Counted from the stretch's first letter, positions 17,186-27,062 are shown. The stretch is DNA of 64,000 nucleotides from Pseudohalioglobus lutimaris (GCF_002866825.1 NZ_PKUS01000015.1:21348-85347); one strand, 5' to 3'. Numbers and translations: made by a program. The notes: generated by a model not told the origin, from the letters alone.

Positions 17186-17232
17186 CTGACGCTTGAGTGG
17201 TTCCTTTCTCTGCTGCACGGTGCGGTGTGCAG

Positions 17233-17320
17233 GTCTGGCCCTCCCGGGACCGCAAAAGCGCCGTCCGTGGCAGCTCGGCCTCGCACATCCATGTGCTCGG
17301 ACGTCCCCGTAGGGCCAGAC
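17233..17320. repeat. palindromic element A (three-way-junction repeat)
   Basis: An 88-base element whose outermost ten bases (GTCTGGCCCT / AGGGCCAGAC) pair perfectly. The interior carries the shared core CCGCAAAAGCG, then two small hairpins with four-base loops: GCCG-TCCG-TGGC and GCACA-TCCA-TGTGC. The same plan recurs at 19015-19124 and, in the opposite orientation, at 19184-19293. It lies between the SYLF gene and asnS. No gene is visible in 17131-17457. Confidence 0.8.
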
Positions 17321-17457
17321 CCGCCCACCGCGCCTCTCTCGTGCCGCCCACCGGGCATAGCCATAACGCCTGACATCGGCACCTAATCAACCCTGGAAAC
17401 ATGACGCCAAATCGCTATTCCGGTATCCTGCGCCGCTTGCACACCAGGAGGTTCACC

Positions 17458-18855
17458 ATGTCAGAGTTCACCACCGTCATCGCCGCACTCAAAGGCCAGG
17501 TCGATACCGGATCGCAGGTCACCGTCAAGGGTTGGCTGCGCTCCAAGCGTGACTCCAAGGCCGGTATTTCCTTCCTCGCCGTGCACGACGGCACTGCATT
17601 CGATGCAATTCAGGCCGTGGTGCCCAACAGTCTGGCGAACTACGAATCAGAGATACTAAAACTCTCCACCGGTTGCGCCGTGGAAGTCAGCGGCGAGTTG
17701 GTGGCATCTCAGGGCAAAGGGCAGAGCGTGGAGATTCAGGCCAGCGAAGTGACTGTCGTCGGCTGGGTCGATGACGCTGAAAGTTACCCTATCGCCAAGA
17801 AGCGCCACACCTTCGAGTACCTGCGTACCCAGGCGCACTTGCGACCGCGCACCAACACCTTCGGCGCCATTACCCGCGTGCGCACGACTCTGGCCAACGC
17901 CATACACAATTACTTCCACCAGCAGGGTTTCAATTGGATCAATACCCCCATTATCACTGGTAGTGACTGTGAGGGAGCAGGTGAACTGTTCAGGGTGAGC
18001 ACTCTGGACATGACCAACCTGCCGCTAGACGACAAGGGTGCTGTGGATTACAGCCAGGACTTCTTTCACGGTGAAGCCTTCCTTACCGTCTCCGGGCAAC
18101 TGGAAGTGGAGTCCTATTGTCTGGCCATGAGCAAGGTCTATACATTTGGTCCCACCTTCCGTGCCGAGAACTCGCATACCAGCCGTCACCTGGCAGAATT
18201 CTGGATGGTGGAACCGGAGATCGCCTTCGCCGACCTCAATGACGATGCCGATTTAGCCGAAGACCTGCTCAAGCACGTGTTCGAGCGTGTGCTGGAGGAA
18301 TGCGAGGACGACATGGCATTCTTCCAGCAACGTATCGACAAGACCGTCATCGACCGTTTGCGCACGGTTATCGACAACAGCTTCGAGCGTATGGATTACA
18401 CTGACGCCATCCATATTCTCAAGAAGCACGAGAATAAATTCGAGTTCCCGGTGGAATGGGGCGTGGACCTGGCCTCCGAACATGAGCGCTTTCTCGCTGA
18501 AGAGCACGTCGGTCGCCCGGTAGTACTCATGAACTACCCCAGGGAGATCAAGGCCTTCTATATGCGTCTTAATGACGATGAAAAAACGGTGGCGGCGATG
18601 GATGTGCTGGCTCCGGGCATCGGCGAAATCATCGGAGGCAGTCAGCGCGAGGAGCGTTTGGATGTGCTTGACTCGCGCATGGATGCGCACCTGCGCGAGG
18701 AACTGTGGTGGTATCGTGACCTGCGTCGCTATGGCACGGTTCCCCACGCGGGTTTCGGGCTCGGGTTCGAGCGGCTGCTGAACTATGTCACGGGTATGGA
18801 AAACGTACGTGACGCCATTCCCTTCCCGCGAACGCCGGGTAGTGCGCACTTCTGA
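17458..18855 (+). CDS. asnS: asparaginyl-tRNA synthetase
   Basis: A 465-residue class IIb synthetase that charges tRNA-Asn. The N-terminal OB-fold anticodon-binding domain (about 1-115) contains [20 protein letters not shown]. The catalytic domain has motif 2 [25 protein letters not shown], split here as FGPTFRAE and HLAEFWM, and motif 3 [15 protein letters not shown]. The region [17 protein letters not shown] distinguishes AsnRS from AspRS. The ATG at 17458 follows AGGAGG by five bases. The gene is bordered on both sides by palindromic elements of one family. Confidence 0.96.
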   Translation: MSEFTTVIAALKGQVDTGSQVTVKGWLRSKRDSKAGISFLAVHDGTAFDAIQAVVPNSLANYESEILKLSTGCAVEVSGELVASQGKGQSVEIQASEVTVVGWVDDAESYPIAKKRHTFEYLRTQAHLRPRTNTFGAITRVRTTLANAIHNYFHQQGFNWINTPIITGSDCEGAGELFRVSTLDMTNLPLDDKGAVDYSQDFFHGEAFLTVSGQLEVESYCLAMSKVYTFGPTFRAENSHTSRHLAEFWMVEPEIAFADLNDDADLAEDLLKHVFERVLEECEDDMAFFQQRIDKTVIDRLRTVIDNSFERMDYTDAIHILKKHENKFEFPVEWGVDLASEHERFLAEEHVGRPVVLMNYPREIKAFYMRLNDDEKTVAAMDVLAPGIGEIIGGSQREERLDVLDSRMDAHLREELWWYRDLRRYGTVPHAGFGLGFERLLNYVTGMENVRDAIPFPRTPGSAHF

Positions 18856-18935
18856 GTTGGCCGGCCGGTAATCAGTCTGATCCTGTTTTCTTTTTGCCAG
18901 GTTTGATGTATCTGCGAGCGGTATGATTCTCGATT

Positions 18936-18960
18936 GCATTGCATTGCATTGCATTGCATT
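18936..18960. repeat. tandem pentamer array (GCATT x5)
   Basis: Five perfect GCATT units, 80 bases after the asnS stop, followed within 18 bases by a second, different pentamer array. No coding potential. Confidence 0.9.
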
Positions 18961-18977
18961 GCGCCGCACCGTACACA

Positions 18978-19017
18978 ACACGACACGACACGACACGATA
19001 CGATACGGCGCGGCGCG
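18978..19017. repeat. graded pentamer array (ACACG x4, ATACG x2, GCGCG x2)
   Basis: Eight contiguous five-base units change in steps from ACACG to ATACG to GCGCG and run directly into the left arm of palindromic element B. The constant period with drifting sequence suggests slippage plus point mutation. Confidence 0.85.
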
Positions 19018-19124
19018 GAGGGTGAACCGGGTCCCCGGGGGACCGCAAAAGCGCCATCCATGGCAGCTCGGCTTCGGCCATCCATGGCCTCAGACGTCCC
19101 CCGGGGACCCGGTTCACCCTCCGC
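19015..19124. repeat. palindromic element B (29-bp perfect arms)
   Basis: Arms 19015-19043 and 19096-19124 are perfectly complementary over 29 bases, starting GCGGAGGGTG and ending GTCCCCGGGGGAC on the left. The interior has the shared core CCGCAAAAGCG and two hairpins, GCCA-TCCA-TGGC and GGCCA-TCCA-TGGCC. In RNA this would be a very stable three-way junction. The arms differ in sequence from those of elements A and C, whereas the core is alike. Confidence 0.9.
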
Positions 19125-19183
19125 ACCTCTACTTTTCGTTCGTCTCTGTGTAAAGCCTGCAGTTGTAGCTGTATCAGAGGCAC

Positions 19184-19293
19184 GTGCGCCCCGGTATCCC
19201 CGCACAAAAATGTCCGTAGCCACGGATGGCGGAGGCCAAGCAGCCACGGACGGCACGCTTTTGCGGTTTTTGTGCGGGGATACCGGGGCGCAC
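19184..19293. repeat. palindromic element C (27-bp perfect arms, inverted orientation)
   Basis: Arms 19184-19210 and 19267-19293 pair perfectly over 27 bases (left arm starts GTGCGCCCCGG). The interior, read on the minus strand, matches the core of elements A and B: CCGCAAAAGCG, GCCG-TCCG-TGGC and GCCA-TCCG-TGGC. It lies 60 bases from element B in the opposite orientation. No gene is credible in 18856-19575; the frames seen there are created by the repeats. Confidence 0.9.
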
Positions 19294-19575
19294 GCGCCGG
19301 TCCTGCATGTTGCATACAACTAGTAGGAAATCCCGCGGCTATCGTGCTGACCAGGGGCCAGATGAAGCACCCGTACCGCACGAATCCTGCCCCAAATAGG
19401 TAAATTGTGTAAAAAACGAGCACGCTTTGTGAAATATTGCCTAATATTTAGTCAGGTGCTTCGATAAGGTAGAGCGTAGCCATTGAGAAGCGGAATCAAA
19501 GTCGTTTCGCAATGACGCGAAACAAGTTTTGTCCCGGCGTAATGCGGGACCGGCCGCAACAGAGGCAGGAATGGA

Positions 19576-19902
19576 ATGAAACGCCCGCAAGTAAACATGG
19601 ACGCTGGCCCCGTGAGCGAAATGGCCATAGTGGATACCTTTACCAAGCTGATATTTGGTGAGGACTACCAGTACAGTAACCGCGAGCTAATGATCATTCA
19701 GGCCTTCCGCACAGTGGACAAACGGGTGTTATTTGACTCACATCGGGATATGGGGACCTACCTGCGTGCCCTGGGTGTTGGTGAGATGATCAAGCTGGTA
19801 TCGCAAGTACAGGCCCAGCTCATGGTGGACCTGCAGGCAGGTGCCGGCCGTATTGAGCCAGATAGCGCTCGCGAAAGCATCCTTAATCGCCGGGTGCACT
19901 AG
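19576..19902 (+). CDS. conserved-looking hypothetical protein, 108 aa
   Basis: A soluble 108-residue protein without signal or membrane segment. It is largely helical: AIVDTFTKLIFGEDYQYSNRELMIIQAFRTVDKRVLFDSHRDMGTYLRALGVGEM reads as compact helices with a conserved-looking DxGxYLRALGV turn (given here in parts for orientation: FGEDYQYSNRELM and DMGTYLRALGV). A GGCAGGAATGGA ribosome region precedes the ATG at 19576. It converges on the RNase II gene with an 11-base gap. I do not recognise the family. Confidence 0.6.
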   Translation: MKRPQVNMDAGPVSEMAIVDTFTKLIFGEDYQYSNRELMIIQAFRTVDKRVLFDSHRDMGTYLRALGVGEMIKLVSQVQAQLMVDLQAGAGRIEPDSARESILNRRVH

Positions 19903-19913
19903 ACGCCCGGGAT

Positions 19914-21902
19914 CTACTGAGCGGCTTTCTTTTCTTCCTTCGGTGGCTTAAGGCCGCAGCCTTCAACCAGTTCAAATCCTGCCTGATACCGATTCTCGCG
20001 ATCCACGCCAATAAAGCGCAATTCCACTTCATCATTCAGCTGAAAGCGCCGCGTGGTGCTGGTGAGGCTGGCTGTCCATTTGTCGTAGCTGAACTTTTCC
20101 GGGTCCTTGCGCAGGTCGACAAAACCATCCAGGCCATTGTCATCCAGGCGGACATTGAAGCCGCTGCTGTTCACGTGAGCCACGCGAGCCTTGAAGGTTT
20201 TGCCCTCCTGGCGCTCGACTACACGCGCCAGGTGTTTCCCTGCCAGCCAGCGCTCAGCCTCCAGGGTGGCAGCGCGGGCAGTGCTGATGCGCTCGGCGAG
20301 TGCTTCCAGCACGGATTGCTCTAACCGCGCAGCGGGCTGTTCGCGCAGTATGGCCTTGATCTGCAGGTGCACCAGGAAGTCCAGGTACTTGCGCAGTGGC
20401 GAGGTGCAGTTAGTGTAGTGTTCCAATGCCATACCCATATGCGGGGCCGGGCTGGCGGTAATCTCCGCGCGAGTGAGCAGGCGGTTGACCATGGTCCGCA
20501 GCGGCAGAGCCTGTCCGGGCCTGGACAGCGCACGCATGATTTGCTGGTAACCCGCCACGGTTGTTACGTCTGCCTCGGCGACCTCGGGAGCGTGCATGGT
20601 GAGAAACTTGCGCATCTCGTCAAGGCGATCACTGCGGAACCCGGGGTGAGTGACGAAAGGCCCGCCGGCGTTGTTTTCGGTGAGGAAGCGTGCAGCGCAG
20701 CGGTTGGCGGCGATCATGCATTCCTCCACCAGCTTCTGCGAAAGCAGCTTCTCGAAGGGTTCGATATGGTCGATCTGTTTGTTGTCGTCCATGATCCAGC
20801 GGTATTCCTGGCGATCTTCCATCACCAGGTGGTTGGTCTCGCGATTTCCGCGCAGTGCGCGATATACCTGATACAGCGCCTCCAGTGGCGAGGCGTGCAT
20901 CATCAACTCTTCATTCTGGCCGCTGAGGTACTTGTCCACCGCGTAGTAGGACAGCTTGGCGCGGGAGCGGATGGTAGCTTCTATGAATTCGTACTCGCCC
21001 ACCCTGCCGTCGTCGTTGATCGCAATTTTGCAGACCAGTGCCGGGCGGTCGGCACCCTCGGAAAGGGCGCAGGTTTCCTGGGACAATTCCTCCGGCAGCA
21101 TCGGCAATATGTCTCCGTGAAAATACACGGAGGTGCCGCGGGCGGCCACGTCTCGCTGCAGGTCGGAGTCAGGCGGTATATAGGATGTCGGGTCGGCAAT
21201 GGCCACGAACAGTGTCCAGCCATCGTCGGAAATCTGCGCATAAAGTGCGTCGTCGATGTCCTGGGTCTTGGCCGCATCGATGGAGATAAACTCCAGGTCC
21301 GTAAGGTCCTGGCGGTACTCTGCTTCCAGTGGGCGGCATTCGGCCAGCTGCTTCTCCAGCTCTTTGCGGCTGGATGCGCCCCAGTCGGCAGACAGCCGGT
21401 ACTTTGCCATCGAGTAGAGATTCTCGATGCCAGGGGTATCTTCGCCACCGATTACGCTGAGTATCTTTGCCTGTGGCTTGCCGTCACGGATGGGGTGACG
21501 CAGTATCGCACAGCGAACGTAGTCGCCTTCCTGTACGCCATTGCGGGCGTGCGGGGGGATAAACAACCAGCGGCTCAGCTGCCGCAGGTCCGGCTCTACA
21601 AACAGAGCCTTGCCCTTGCGCACGCAGCGCCCGGTGAAGTCTCCCAGCGGGCAATCGATGAGCTTTTCGATGTCGGCGATGGTCTTGTTGTCTTTCGCTG
21701 GGCGGATGCAGACCTGCACCCGGTCCTCGGGAAAGACCTTGAGCATTTCGTCCGGTGGGATAAACACTTCCCGGCCGTCGTCCAGCACGGCAAAGCCGTA
21801 ACGAGCCTGGGTTCCCTTGACCACTGCCTCGGCGCGCTCCTTTTCTGCCTCCATCTGGGATTTGAGGCCTTTGAGCTGGGAGAGGGAGTCCTGATTGAGC
21901 AT
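19914..21902 (-). CDS. rnb: RNase II-family 3'-5' exoribonuclease
   Basis: A 662-residue RNB-domain exonuclease that degrades RNA processively from the 3' end. N-terminal cold-shock-like domains (about 25-190) precede the RNB domain with ISIDAAKTQDIDDAL (residues 207-220), whose aspartates bind the catalytic magnesium, then DPTSYIPPDSDLQRDVAARGTSVYF, and a C-terminal S1 domain (about 565-645). The length matches RNase II (about 644) rather than RNase R (over 800). The extended Lys/Ala-rich tail is short. It reads divergently from phoH across a 519-base gap. Confidence 0.9.
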   Translation of the reverse strand: MLNQDSLSQLKGLKSQMEAEKERAEAVVKGTQARYGFAVLDDGREVFIPPDEMLKVFPEDRVQVCIRPAKDNKTIADIEKLIDCPLGDFTGRCVRKGKALFVEPDLRQLSRWLFIPPHARNGVQEGDYVRCAILRHPIRDGKPQAKILSVIGGEDTPGIENLYSMAKYRLSADWGASSRKELEKQLAECRPLEAEYRQDLTDLEFISIDAAKTQDIDDALYAQISDDGWTLFVAIADPTSYIPPDSDLQRDVAARGTSVYFHGDILPMLPEELSQETCALSEGADRPALVCKIAINDDGRVGEYEFIEATIRSRAKLSYYAVDKYLSGQNEELMMHASPLEALYQVYRALRGNRETNHLVMEDRQEYRWIMDDNKQIDHIEPFEKLLSQKLVEECMIAANRCAARFLTENNAGGPFVTHPGFRSDRLDEMRKFLTMHAPEVAEADVTTVAGYQQIMRALSRPGQALPLRTMVNRLLTRAEITASPAPHMGMALEHYTNCTSPLRKYLDFLVHLQIKAILREQPAARLEQSVLEALAERISTARAATLEAERWLAGKHLARVVERQEGKTFKARVAHVNSSGFNVRLDDNGLDGFVDLRKDPEKFSYDKWTASLTSTTRRFQLNDEVELRFIGVDRENRYQAGFELVEGCGLKPPKEEKKAAQ

Positions 21903-22017
21903 TGAGAGGGGTTCTTACGATTATCGATTCAAGCGCGTTATCCTAGCGGAAAACGCTCCTGCTGTCAGTGCGTTGTCACCCTTTACGCCTTTGCCTGCCA
22001 CATTATGCCGACAAGCA

Positions 22018-22047
22018 TTGACAGCTCGCGCACGGGGTGCTGATAAT
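22018..22047 (+). promoter_or_regulatory. strong predicted sigma-70 promoter upstream of phoH
   Basis: A perfect -35 box TTGACA (22018-22023), an 18-base spacer and GATAAT (22042-22047), five of six to the -10 consensus. It points towards phoH with the start near 22054, leaving an unusually long leader of about 370 bases. The rest of the 21903-22421 gap shows no convincing gene. Confidence 0.6.
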
Positions 22048-22107
22048 GGCTTAACACTGCTGATCGCAATCCGTCAGGAAGCTGAATTTGAAACAGTGCC
22101 CGACGCA

Positions 22108-22129
22108 GGCCAGTCAGTGACGACTGGCC
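22108..22129 (+). other. perfect hairpin in the long phoH leader
   Basis: GGCCAGTC and GACTGGCC pair over eight bases with a six-base loop, about 55 bases after the predicted transcription start. No run of T follows, so it is not a classical terminator. It could be part of a leader structure or a small RNA. Confidence 0.35.
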
Positions 22130-22421
22130 ACCGTGCGTCACACATCATGCAGCAACGCTGCGCAACCTTTGAGCTTCAATCGCTCAGGCCCCTTACGCGC
22201 TCACTTTCGGCCACAACTCCTCACACCGTGACAGGCAGATACCGCGCCTCGCACATTTCTCCAGCTTCGCAAAACCCGGACCGAACACAGAAGTCGGTCG
22301 CAACCAAGGACAACCCACAACCAGCTGTATCCGGCCAGCTTCGGCGTACGCGTCGTGCCCGGTCCCTCCTGTTTCAATTCCAGCAAGCCACCACTTTTGA
22401 ATTACCTGTGAGGATATCTTT

Positions 22422-23864
22422 ATGGATTCAGGCTCCGCCCTGCGCGTAAAAAAAACGACCACCCTGAAACCCGTTATCAAGAAAACGTATGTTTTGGACA
22501 CTAACGTCCTGCTGCACGACCCCACCGCCGTTTCGGCGTTCAAGCATCACCGCGTGGTCATTCCCATGACCGTTCTCGAAGAGCTGGACCATATCAAGGA
22601 TCGTCGCGACAAGACCGTCAGTCGTGAGGCGCGCATTGCCATCCAGATGATCGACAAGGTCGTGGATGCCGCATCGCCCCAGGAAATACAGGAGGGCGTG
22701 GAAGTGCCGGGCTCCGGACTGGAGGGTATGGCGCCGGGCACTCTGGCCATCTTCCCGGACCAGTTACTGGGCGAGAACACTGACGTGCCCTACCTGGATG
22801 GCACGCCTGACCAGGCTAATGACAACCGGATCATCAATGTCGCGCTGCGCCTGCAGGCTGAGAACCCGGAGGAGTTCATCTGCCTGGTGACCAAGGATAT
22901 CAACATGCGCATCAAGGCCAAGGGCTCGGGCCTGGTGCATGTGGAAGACTACCGGCGTGACCGGGTGCTGGATGACATCAACCTGCTCGCCACCGGGTAT
23001 GAGCATATCAAGGGGGATTTCTGGTCCGGCATCAGCGAGGTTGATACCCTGCGCGAGGGGGATTGCACCCTGCACCGGTTGCCGCGTAAATCCCTGCCCA
23101 GCGCCTATCCCAACCAGTTCCTGTATGACGACAATGACTTCATGGCCTTCGTCAAACGGGTGGACAGCGAGTATGTCTACCTGCGCTGCGACAGCCGTGA
23201 CAACCTGATGCACAGGCGTTTCTGGGGGCTGGCCCCGCGCAATCTCGAGCAGGCCATGGCGATGTCCATGCTGGATGACGATAACGTCGATATGACGGTG
23301 CTCACCGGCCCGGCAGGCTCTGGTAAAACGCTGATGGCCCTGGCCTATGGCCTGCACGCGATTCTTGAGCTGAAAAAATACTCCAAGCTCATCGTGGCCC
23401 GTTCCACACCGCCTATCGCCGAGGAGATCGGTTTTTTGCCGGGCACAGAGGAAGAAAAAATGGCGCCGTGGCTGGCGGCATTTGACGACAATCTGGAAAT
23501 ACTCCACGGCACTGACGAGTCCTGCCACGGCAGTATCGACTACGTGAAAGAACGGGCGAACATCCAGTTCAAGTCGCTGAACTTCATGCGCGGACGTTCA
23601 TTCAATAACGCTTACATCATCATTGACGAGAGCCAGGGGCTTACCCAGTTCCAGCTAAAGAGCGTGATCAGCCGGGTGGGCGCCGACTCCAAGATTGTGG
23701 TGTTGGGTAACCTCGCGCAGATCGACAACAAGTACATCAGTCCGCTGACATCGGGCCTGACCTACCTTGTTGAGAAGAGCAAGCAGTATCCGCACGCGGG
23801 TATCATGCACGTCAACGGTATTGTGCGCTCGCGTCTGGCGGCCTTTGCGGAAGAAAACCTGTAG
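22422..23864 (+). CDS. phoH: PhoH-family protein with N-terminal PIN domain (PhoH2-like)
   Basis: A 480-residue protein. Residues 20-155 form a PIN domain (YVLDTNVLLHDP, EELDHIKDR, LVTKDINMRIKAK) with the acidic residues of a metal-dependent RNase. Residues 270-470 form a PhoH ATPase with Walker A GPAGSGKT (about 296-303) and a Walker B-type AYIIIDESQGLT. PhoH2-type proteins are described as RNA helicase/RNase enzymes. Length and domain order are usual. A rho-independent terminator follows 18 bases after the stop. Confidence 0.93.
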   Translation: MDSGSALRVKKTTTLKPVIKKTYVLDTNVLLHDPTAVSAFKHHRVVIPMTVLEELDHIKDRRDKTVSREARIAIQMIDKVVDAASPQEIQEGVEVPGSGLEGMAPGTLAIFPDQLLGENTDVPYLDGTPDQANDNRIINVALRLQAENPEEFICLVTKDINMRIKAKGSGLVHVEDYRRDRVLDDINLLATGYEHIKGDFWSGISEVDTLREGDCTLHRLPRKSLPSAYPNQFLYDDNDFMAFVKRVDSEYVYLRCDSRDNLMHRRFWGLAPRNLEQAMAMSMLDDDNVDMTVLTGPAGSGKTLMALAYGLHAILELKKYSKLIVARSTPPIAEEIGFLPGTEEEKMAPWLAAFDDNLEILHGTDESCHGSIDYVKERANIQFKSLNFMRGRSFNNAYIIIDESQGLTQFQLKSVISRVGADSKIVVLGNLAQIDNKYISPLTSGLTYLVEKSKQYPHAGIMHVNGIVRSRLAAFAEENL

Positions 23865-23882
23865 GGCATACCTGTCACCAAG

Positions 23883-23911
23883 CGGCTCGGGGTTCCTCCC
23901 GAGCCGTTTCT
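23883..23911 (+). terminator. rho-independent terminator after phoH
   Basis: CGGCTCGGG (23883-23891) pairs with CCCGAGCCG (23898-23906) across a six-base loop and is followed by TTTCT. It sits between phoH and the convergent gene ending at 23943, and may act in both directions, although the A-run on the far side is weak. Confidence 0.7.
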
Positions 23912-23942
23912 CAATATTGCCAAACCCCTGGAGCGCCCGTAG

Positions 23943-25022
23943 CTACCGCACTCTCCTTAAATCCCGCTGCAGTGCAATCTCCAGACGCAGCACGATGCTC
24001 CACACACCCTCTCGCTCTACATCCAGGTTACGGCGGCGATAATTGAACGCCGGCTCTATTTCAGCAAAGAGAAAGTCGCGGTAGACCTGGCGACGCCACA
24101 GCACGCCCAGTCGATAATTCTTGGTCAGCACTTCCGGCTGTGTTTCGCCGTTGATGCTGGCAAAATAGGACACCGCAATGGGGCGCGAGCTTTCCGGCTT
24201 CTTGCGCTCGCGTAGCGCCAGTCGGGTGCGCCACTCAACGCCGTCAGTTTCCTCGCCCCAGCGTACGCGGTTGGCCCAGCGCAATATGCTGTCTTCGTCC
24301 AGGCCCTGGTTAATGTCGTAGTTGGCGGTGGTAAAAAAGGACTCGTCGTTATCCCATTGCAGCCGTTGTACATAGCGAAAGCTGGTCAGTTCGGTATAGC
24401 GTCCTTCACTGCGGTAGCGCACACCCGGGCGCACGTTGCCTGAAGAGTAGTTCAGCGTCACGTCGAAGCGCGACCGGGACCCCTCGCGGACTTTGTACTT
24501 CAGGCCAATGCGTTCTTCTTCCCGACGCTCCTCCTCGGTCTCGGGTTCACCGTCCTCGCCTGCAAACACCAGGTTCAGTCGACGTGAGACACTTGGCAGC
24601 TGCACCTTACCGCGCAGTCGCGCACTGAAGTCATTGCCGTCTTCCTCGTCCCATTCATTCGCAATCTCCAGGCGCAGTAGCGACTCTGCCTGCTCTGCGT
24701 CGTACTCGGGGTCACCAAAAAAGGCATCCATCCATTCGGTCAGGGCCTGGGCCTTGTTGGTGGCATAAGCGTGGCTTTCGTCAACCCAGTTAACCGGGAC
24801 GTCGTTGGGATCCTCGGCCCATGGCACTTGGATCAGCTCCGCCTCGGCCTCTTCAATGGCTTCACCTTCTTCCTCGGGTAATATCGGTTCCCAGCCCAGC
24901 ACCTCGTCTTCGGTGTCGATGTGCGCGTTGCTGTCGGCCGCGGCGACCGCATCGGGGGCTGATTCCGCGAGAGCGGGTCCCGCCACCAACAGCAGAAGTA
25001 CAAGCCAAATCTTCACGTACAT
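23943..25022 (-). CDS. exported, probable beta-barrel outer-membrane protein
   Basis: A 359-residue protein with a signal peptide (about 1-19, ALAES). A very acidic segment follows (about 30-70), then alternating hydrophobic and polar residues with many Arg/Tyr/Trp ([22 protein letters not shown], here cited in parts: [10 protein letters not shown] and [11 protein letters not shown]; also [12 protein letters not shown]). Such repeating strands of about ten residues suggest an outer-membrane barrel in the C-terminal two thirds. No named family is recognised. It reads divergently from psd, with start codons 43 bases apart. Confidence 0.65.
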   Translation of the reverse strand: MYVKIWLVLLLLVAGPALAESAPDAVAAADSNAHIDTEDEVLGWEPILPEEEGEAIEEAEAELIQVPWAEDPNDVPVNWVDESHAYATNKAQALTEWMDAFFGDPEYDAEQAESLLRLEIANEWDEEDGNDFSARLRGKVQLPSVSRRLNLVFAGEDGEPETEEERREEERIGLKYKVREGSRSRFDVTLNYSSGNVRPGVRYRSEGRYTELTSFRYVQRLQWDNDESFFTTANYDINQGLDEDSILRWANRVRWGEETDGVEWRTRLALRERKKPESSRPIAVSYFASINGETQPEVLTKNYRLGVLWRRQVYRDFLFAEIEPAFNYRRRNLDVEREGVWSIVLRLEIALQRDLRRVR

Positions 25023-25064
25023 GGGGTGATTACCTTTTGGATATTTGTCGCTACACTAACGGCC

Positions 25065-25925
25065 ATGGATAAACTTTTCATTATTTTTCAACACCTCGTA
25101 CCCCAGCACCTGCTGTCTCGCTGCACAGCCTGGCTGGCCGAGCTCGAGCACCCCGCGGCCCTCAAGAACTGGGTCATCGGTCGCTTCGTGCGCCACTTCA
25201 ATGTGGATATGAGCGAGGCGCTGGAACCGGACTATCGTCAGTACGCCAACTTCAACGCGTTTTTCACCCGGCCATTGCGGGCCGGCGCACGCGCTGTTGC
25301 CGATGCGGACGTTGTCTGCCCAGCCGATGGCGCTATCAGTCAACTGGGCGATATTGTCGGCGGGCGTATTTTCCAGGCCAAGGGGCAGGACTACAGCTGC
25401 GTGGAATTATTGGGTGGCGACCCGGAGTGGGCAGCACGCTTCGCGGGCGGCAAGTTCGCCACTATCTATTTGTCGCCCCGCGATTACCATCGGGTGCATA
25501 TGCCCATTGCAGGCAAACTGCTGGGTACCACCTACATCCCCGGCGACCTGTTTTCTGTCAACACCGTCACCGCGGAGAACGTCGAGCGCCTGTTCGCGCG
25601 CAACGAGCGCCTGGTCAGTTATTTTGACACCGAGGCGGGACCCATGGCGATGATTCTGGTGGGTGCCATGGTAGTGGCAGGTATTGAAACAGTGTGGGGC
25701 GGGCAGGTGGCCCCACCGCCCAGTACTCCGCTGAGCCTGGACTATCGCGCTCAGCCTGAACCGGTGGCTCTCGCGGCAGGCGAGGAGATGGGGCGATTCA
25801 AGTTGGGCTCCACAGTGATTCTGCTGTTTCCTGAAGGTGCGATAGAGTGGGATTCAGGTTACGCGGCGACCACGCCCACGCGGCTGGGCGAGGCACTGGC
25901 CAGGTTCAACAACGCCGCAGAATAA
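25065..25925 (+). CDS. psd: phosphatidylserine decarboxylase
   Basis: A 286-residue inner-membrane-associated enzyme that converts phosphatidylserine to phosphatidylethanolamine. The family motifs are present: [26 protein letters not shown], the catalytic [14 protein letters not shown] with the active-site Asp/His and the C-terminal self-cleavage site LGST ([12 protein letters not shown]), where the serine becomes the pyruvoyl cofactor. The ATG at 25065 gives the usual hydrophobic N-terminus and family length. Confidence 0.96.
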   Translation: MDKLFIIFQHLVPQHLLSRCTAWLAELEHPAALKNWVIGRFVRHFNVDMSEALEPDYRQYANFNAFFTRPLRAGARAVADADVVCPADGAISQLGDIVGGRIFQAKGQDYSCVELLGGDPEWAARFAGGKFATIYLSPRDYHRVHMPIAGKLLGTTYIPGDLFSVNTVTAENVERLFARNERLVSYFDTEAGPMAMILVGAMVVAGIETVWGGQVAPPPSTPLSLDYRAQPEPVALAAGEEMGRFKLGSTVILLFPEGAIEWDSGYAATTPTRLGEALARFNNAAE

Positions 25926-25968
25926 GACCCCGGTCGACCTGTTTAGGCGCCTTGCGGTTCTACCCCGT

Positions 25969-26979
25969 CTAGGATTCCAGCGAGGCGACGATATGCCGGT
26001 AACTGGCCAGCCGGGATTCGGTGATTTCGCCAGCCTCCACCGCGGCCAGTATTGCGCAGCCCGGCTCGTGTTCGTGGCAGCAGTCACGAAACTTGCAGCG
26101 GCCCAGATGCGGGCGGAATTCACGAAAACCCTGCTCCACTTCCTCGCGCTGCATATGCCACAGGCCGAATTCGCGAATGCCCGGTGAGTCGATCAGGCTG
26201 CCGCCACAATCCAGGTGGAACAGTTGTGCGGTGGTGGTGGTGTGGGTGCCCTTGTTGGTATTTTCAGAGAGCTCACCCACCCGTAATGCCGCTTCTGGCA
26301 ACAGTGCGTTAACCAGTGATGACTTGCCCACGCCGGACTGGCCGACAAATACGCTGGTGCGCTCGCGCAGGGCAGCGTGCAGCCCCTCCATGCCTTCTTC
26401 ATTAATGCAGGTATACAGAATTCGGTAGCCCAGCTCGGGGTAAATAGACATCAGTGCGTCCATCTTCTCGCGCAAGTCCGGGTCGGCATCCAGCAGGTCA
26501 GTCTTGTTCACAACAATCACCGGCTCAATGCCCACCACTTCGGACGCCACCAGGTAGCGGTTGACCAGGTTGGCATGGGGCTCGGGGTAGGGCGCGATCA
26601 CCACCAGGATCTGGTCTATGTTGGCCGCGACGGCCTTCAGCTTGCCGTAGGGGTCCGGCCGGCACAGCACGCTGTTGCGCTCCAGTTGTGCGACCACCAC
26701 GCCGGTGGGATCTCCCTCGCACCACACCACCCGGTCCCCGGTGACCAGTCCGTCGATATTGGCGCGCATATGACAGCGCTGACTCTGGCCGGGAGCAGAC
26801 TCCACCGCCACTTGTGTGCCGTAGTGAGCGATGACCAGGCCCTCCTGTTCCGGGCCCAGCTCACCCCCGCCGAGCACGTCCTCGGCGACAGCGTCGCGGC
26901 GGGCAGCCCGCCTGGCGCGTTCTTCCTGGATTTTTTCCACGCGCCAGGCTTGCTGGCGGCTGAGCTTGCGTTTCGACAT
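25969..26979 (-). CDS. rsgA: ribosome small-subunit-dependent GTPase A
   Basis: A 336-residue circularly permuted GTPase that helps mature the 30S subunit. It has an N-terminal OB fold (about 35-105), a G-domain in permuted order with VVNKTDLL (G4) before [16 protein letters not shown] (G1) and [10 protein letters not shown] (G3), and a C-terminal zinc knuckle [14 protein letters not shown]. The ATG at 26979 starts the typical [10 protein letters not shown] basic N-terminus. It is divergent from orn; the two genes are neighbours in many gammaproteobacteria. Confidence 0.96.
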   Translation of the reverse strand: MSKRKLSRQQAWRVEKIQEERARRAARRDAVAEDVLGGGELGPEQEGLVIAHYGTQVAVESAPGQSQRCHMRANIDGLVTGDRVVWCEGDPTGVVVAQLERNSVLCRPDPYGKLKAVAANIDQILVVIAPYPEPHANLVNRYLVASEVVGIEPVIVVNKTDLLDADPDLREKMDALMSIYPELGYRILYTCINEEGMEGLHAALRERTSVFVGQSGVGKSSLVNALLPEAALRVGELSENTNKGTHTTTTAQLFHLDCGGSLIDSPGIREFGLWHMQREEVEQGFREFRPHLGRCKFRDCCHEHEPGCAILAAVEAGEITESRLASYRHIVASLES

Positions 26980-27062
26980 GGAGCCATTATTGGGGTAGGC
27001 CTCGGGCCTGTCGAGGCAATTTGTTACACTGCCGTCCACGCAAACACCAAAGGCAGTTCACT

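Noticed and set aside
17144..17192. Possible CRISPR array
   Set aside because: The repeats are seven-base units without spacers and no cas genes are near.
18872..19423. Several frames of 76-183 codons in the asnS downstream region
   Set aside because: They read through the palindromic elements and tandem repeats, are mirrored on both strands and have no ribosome site.
20367..21905. 512-codon open frame on the plus strand
   Set aside because: It is antisense to the RNase II gene, whose RNB motifs are unmistakable. Long antisense frames are common in high-GC DNA.
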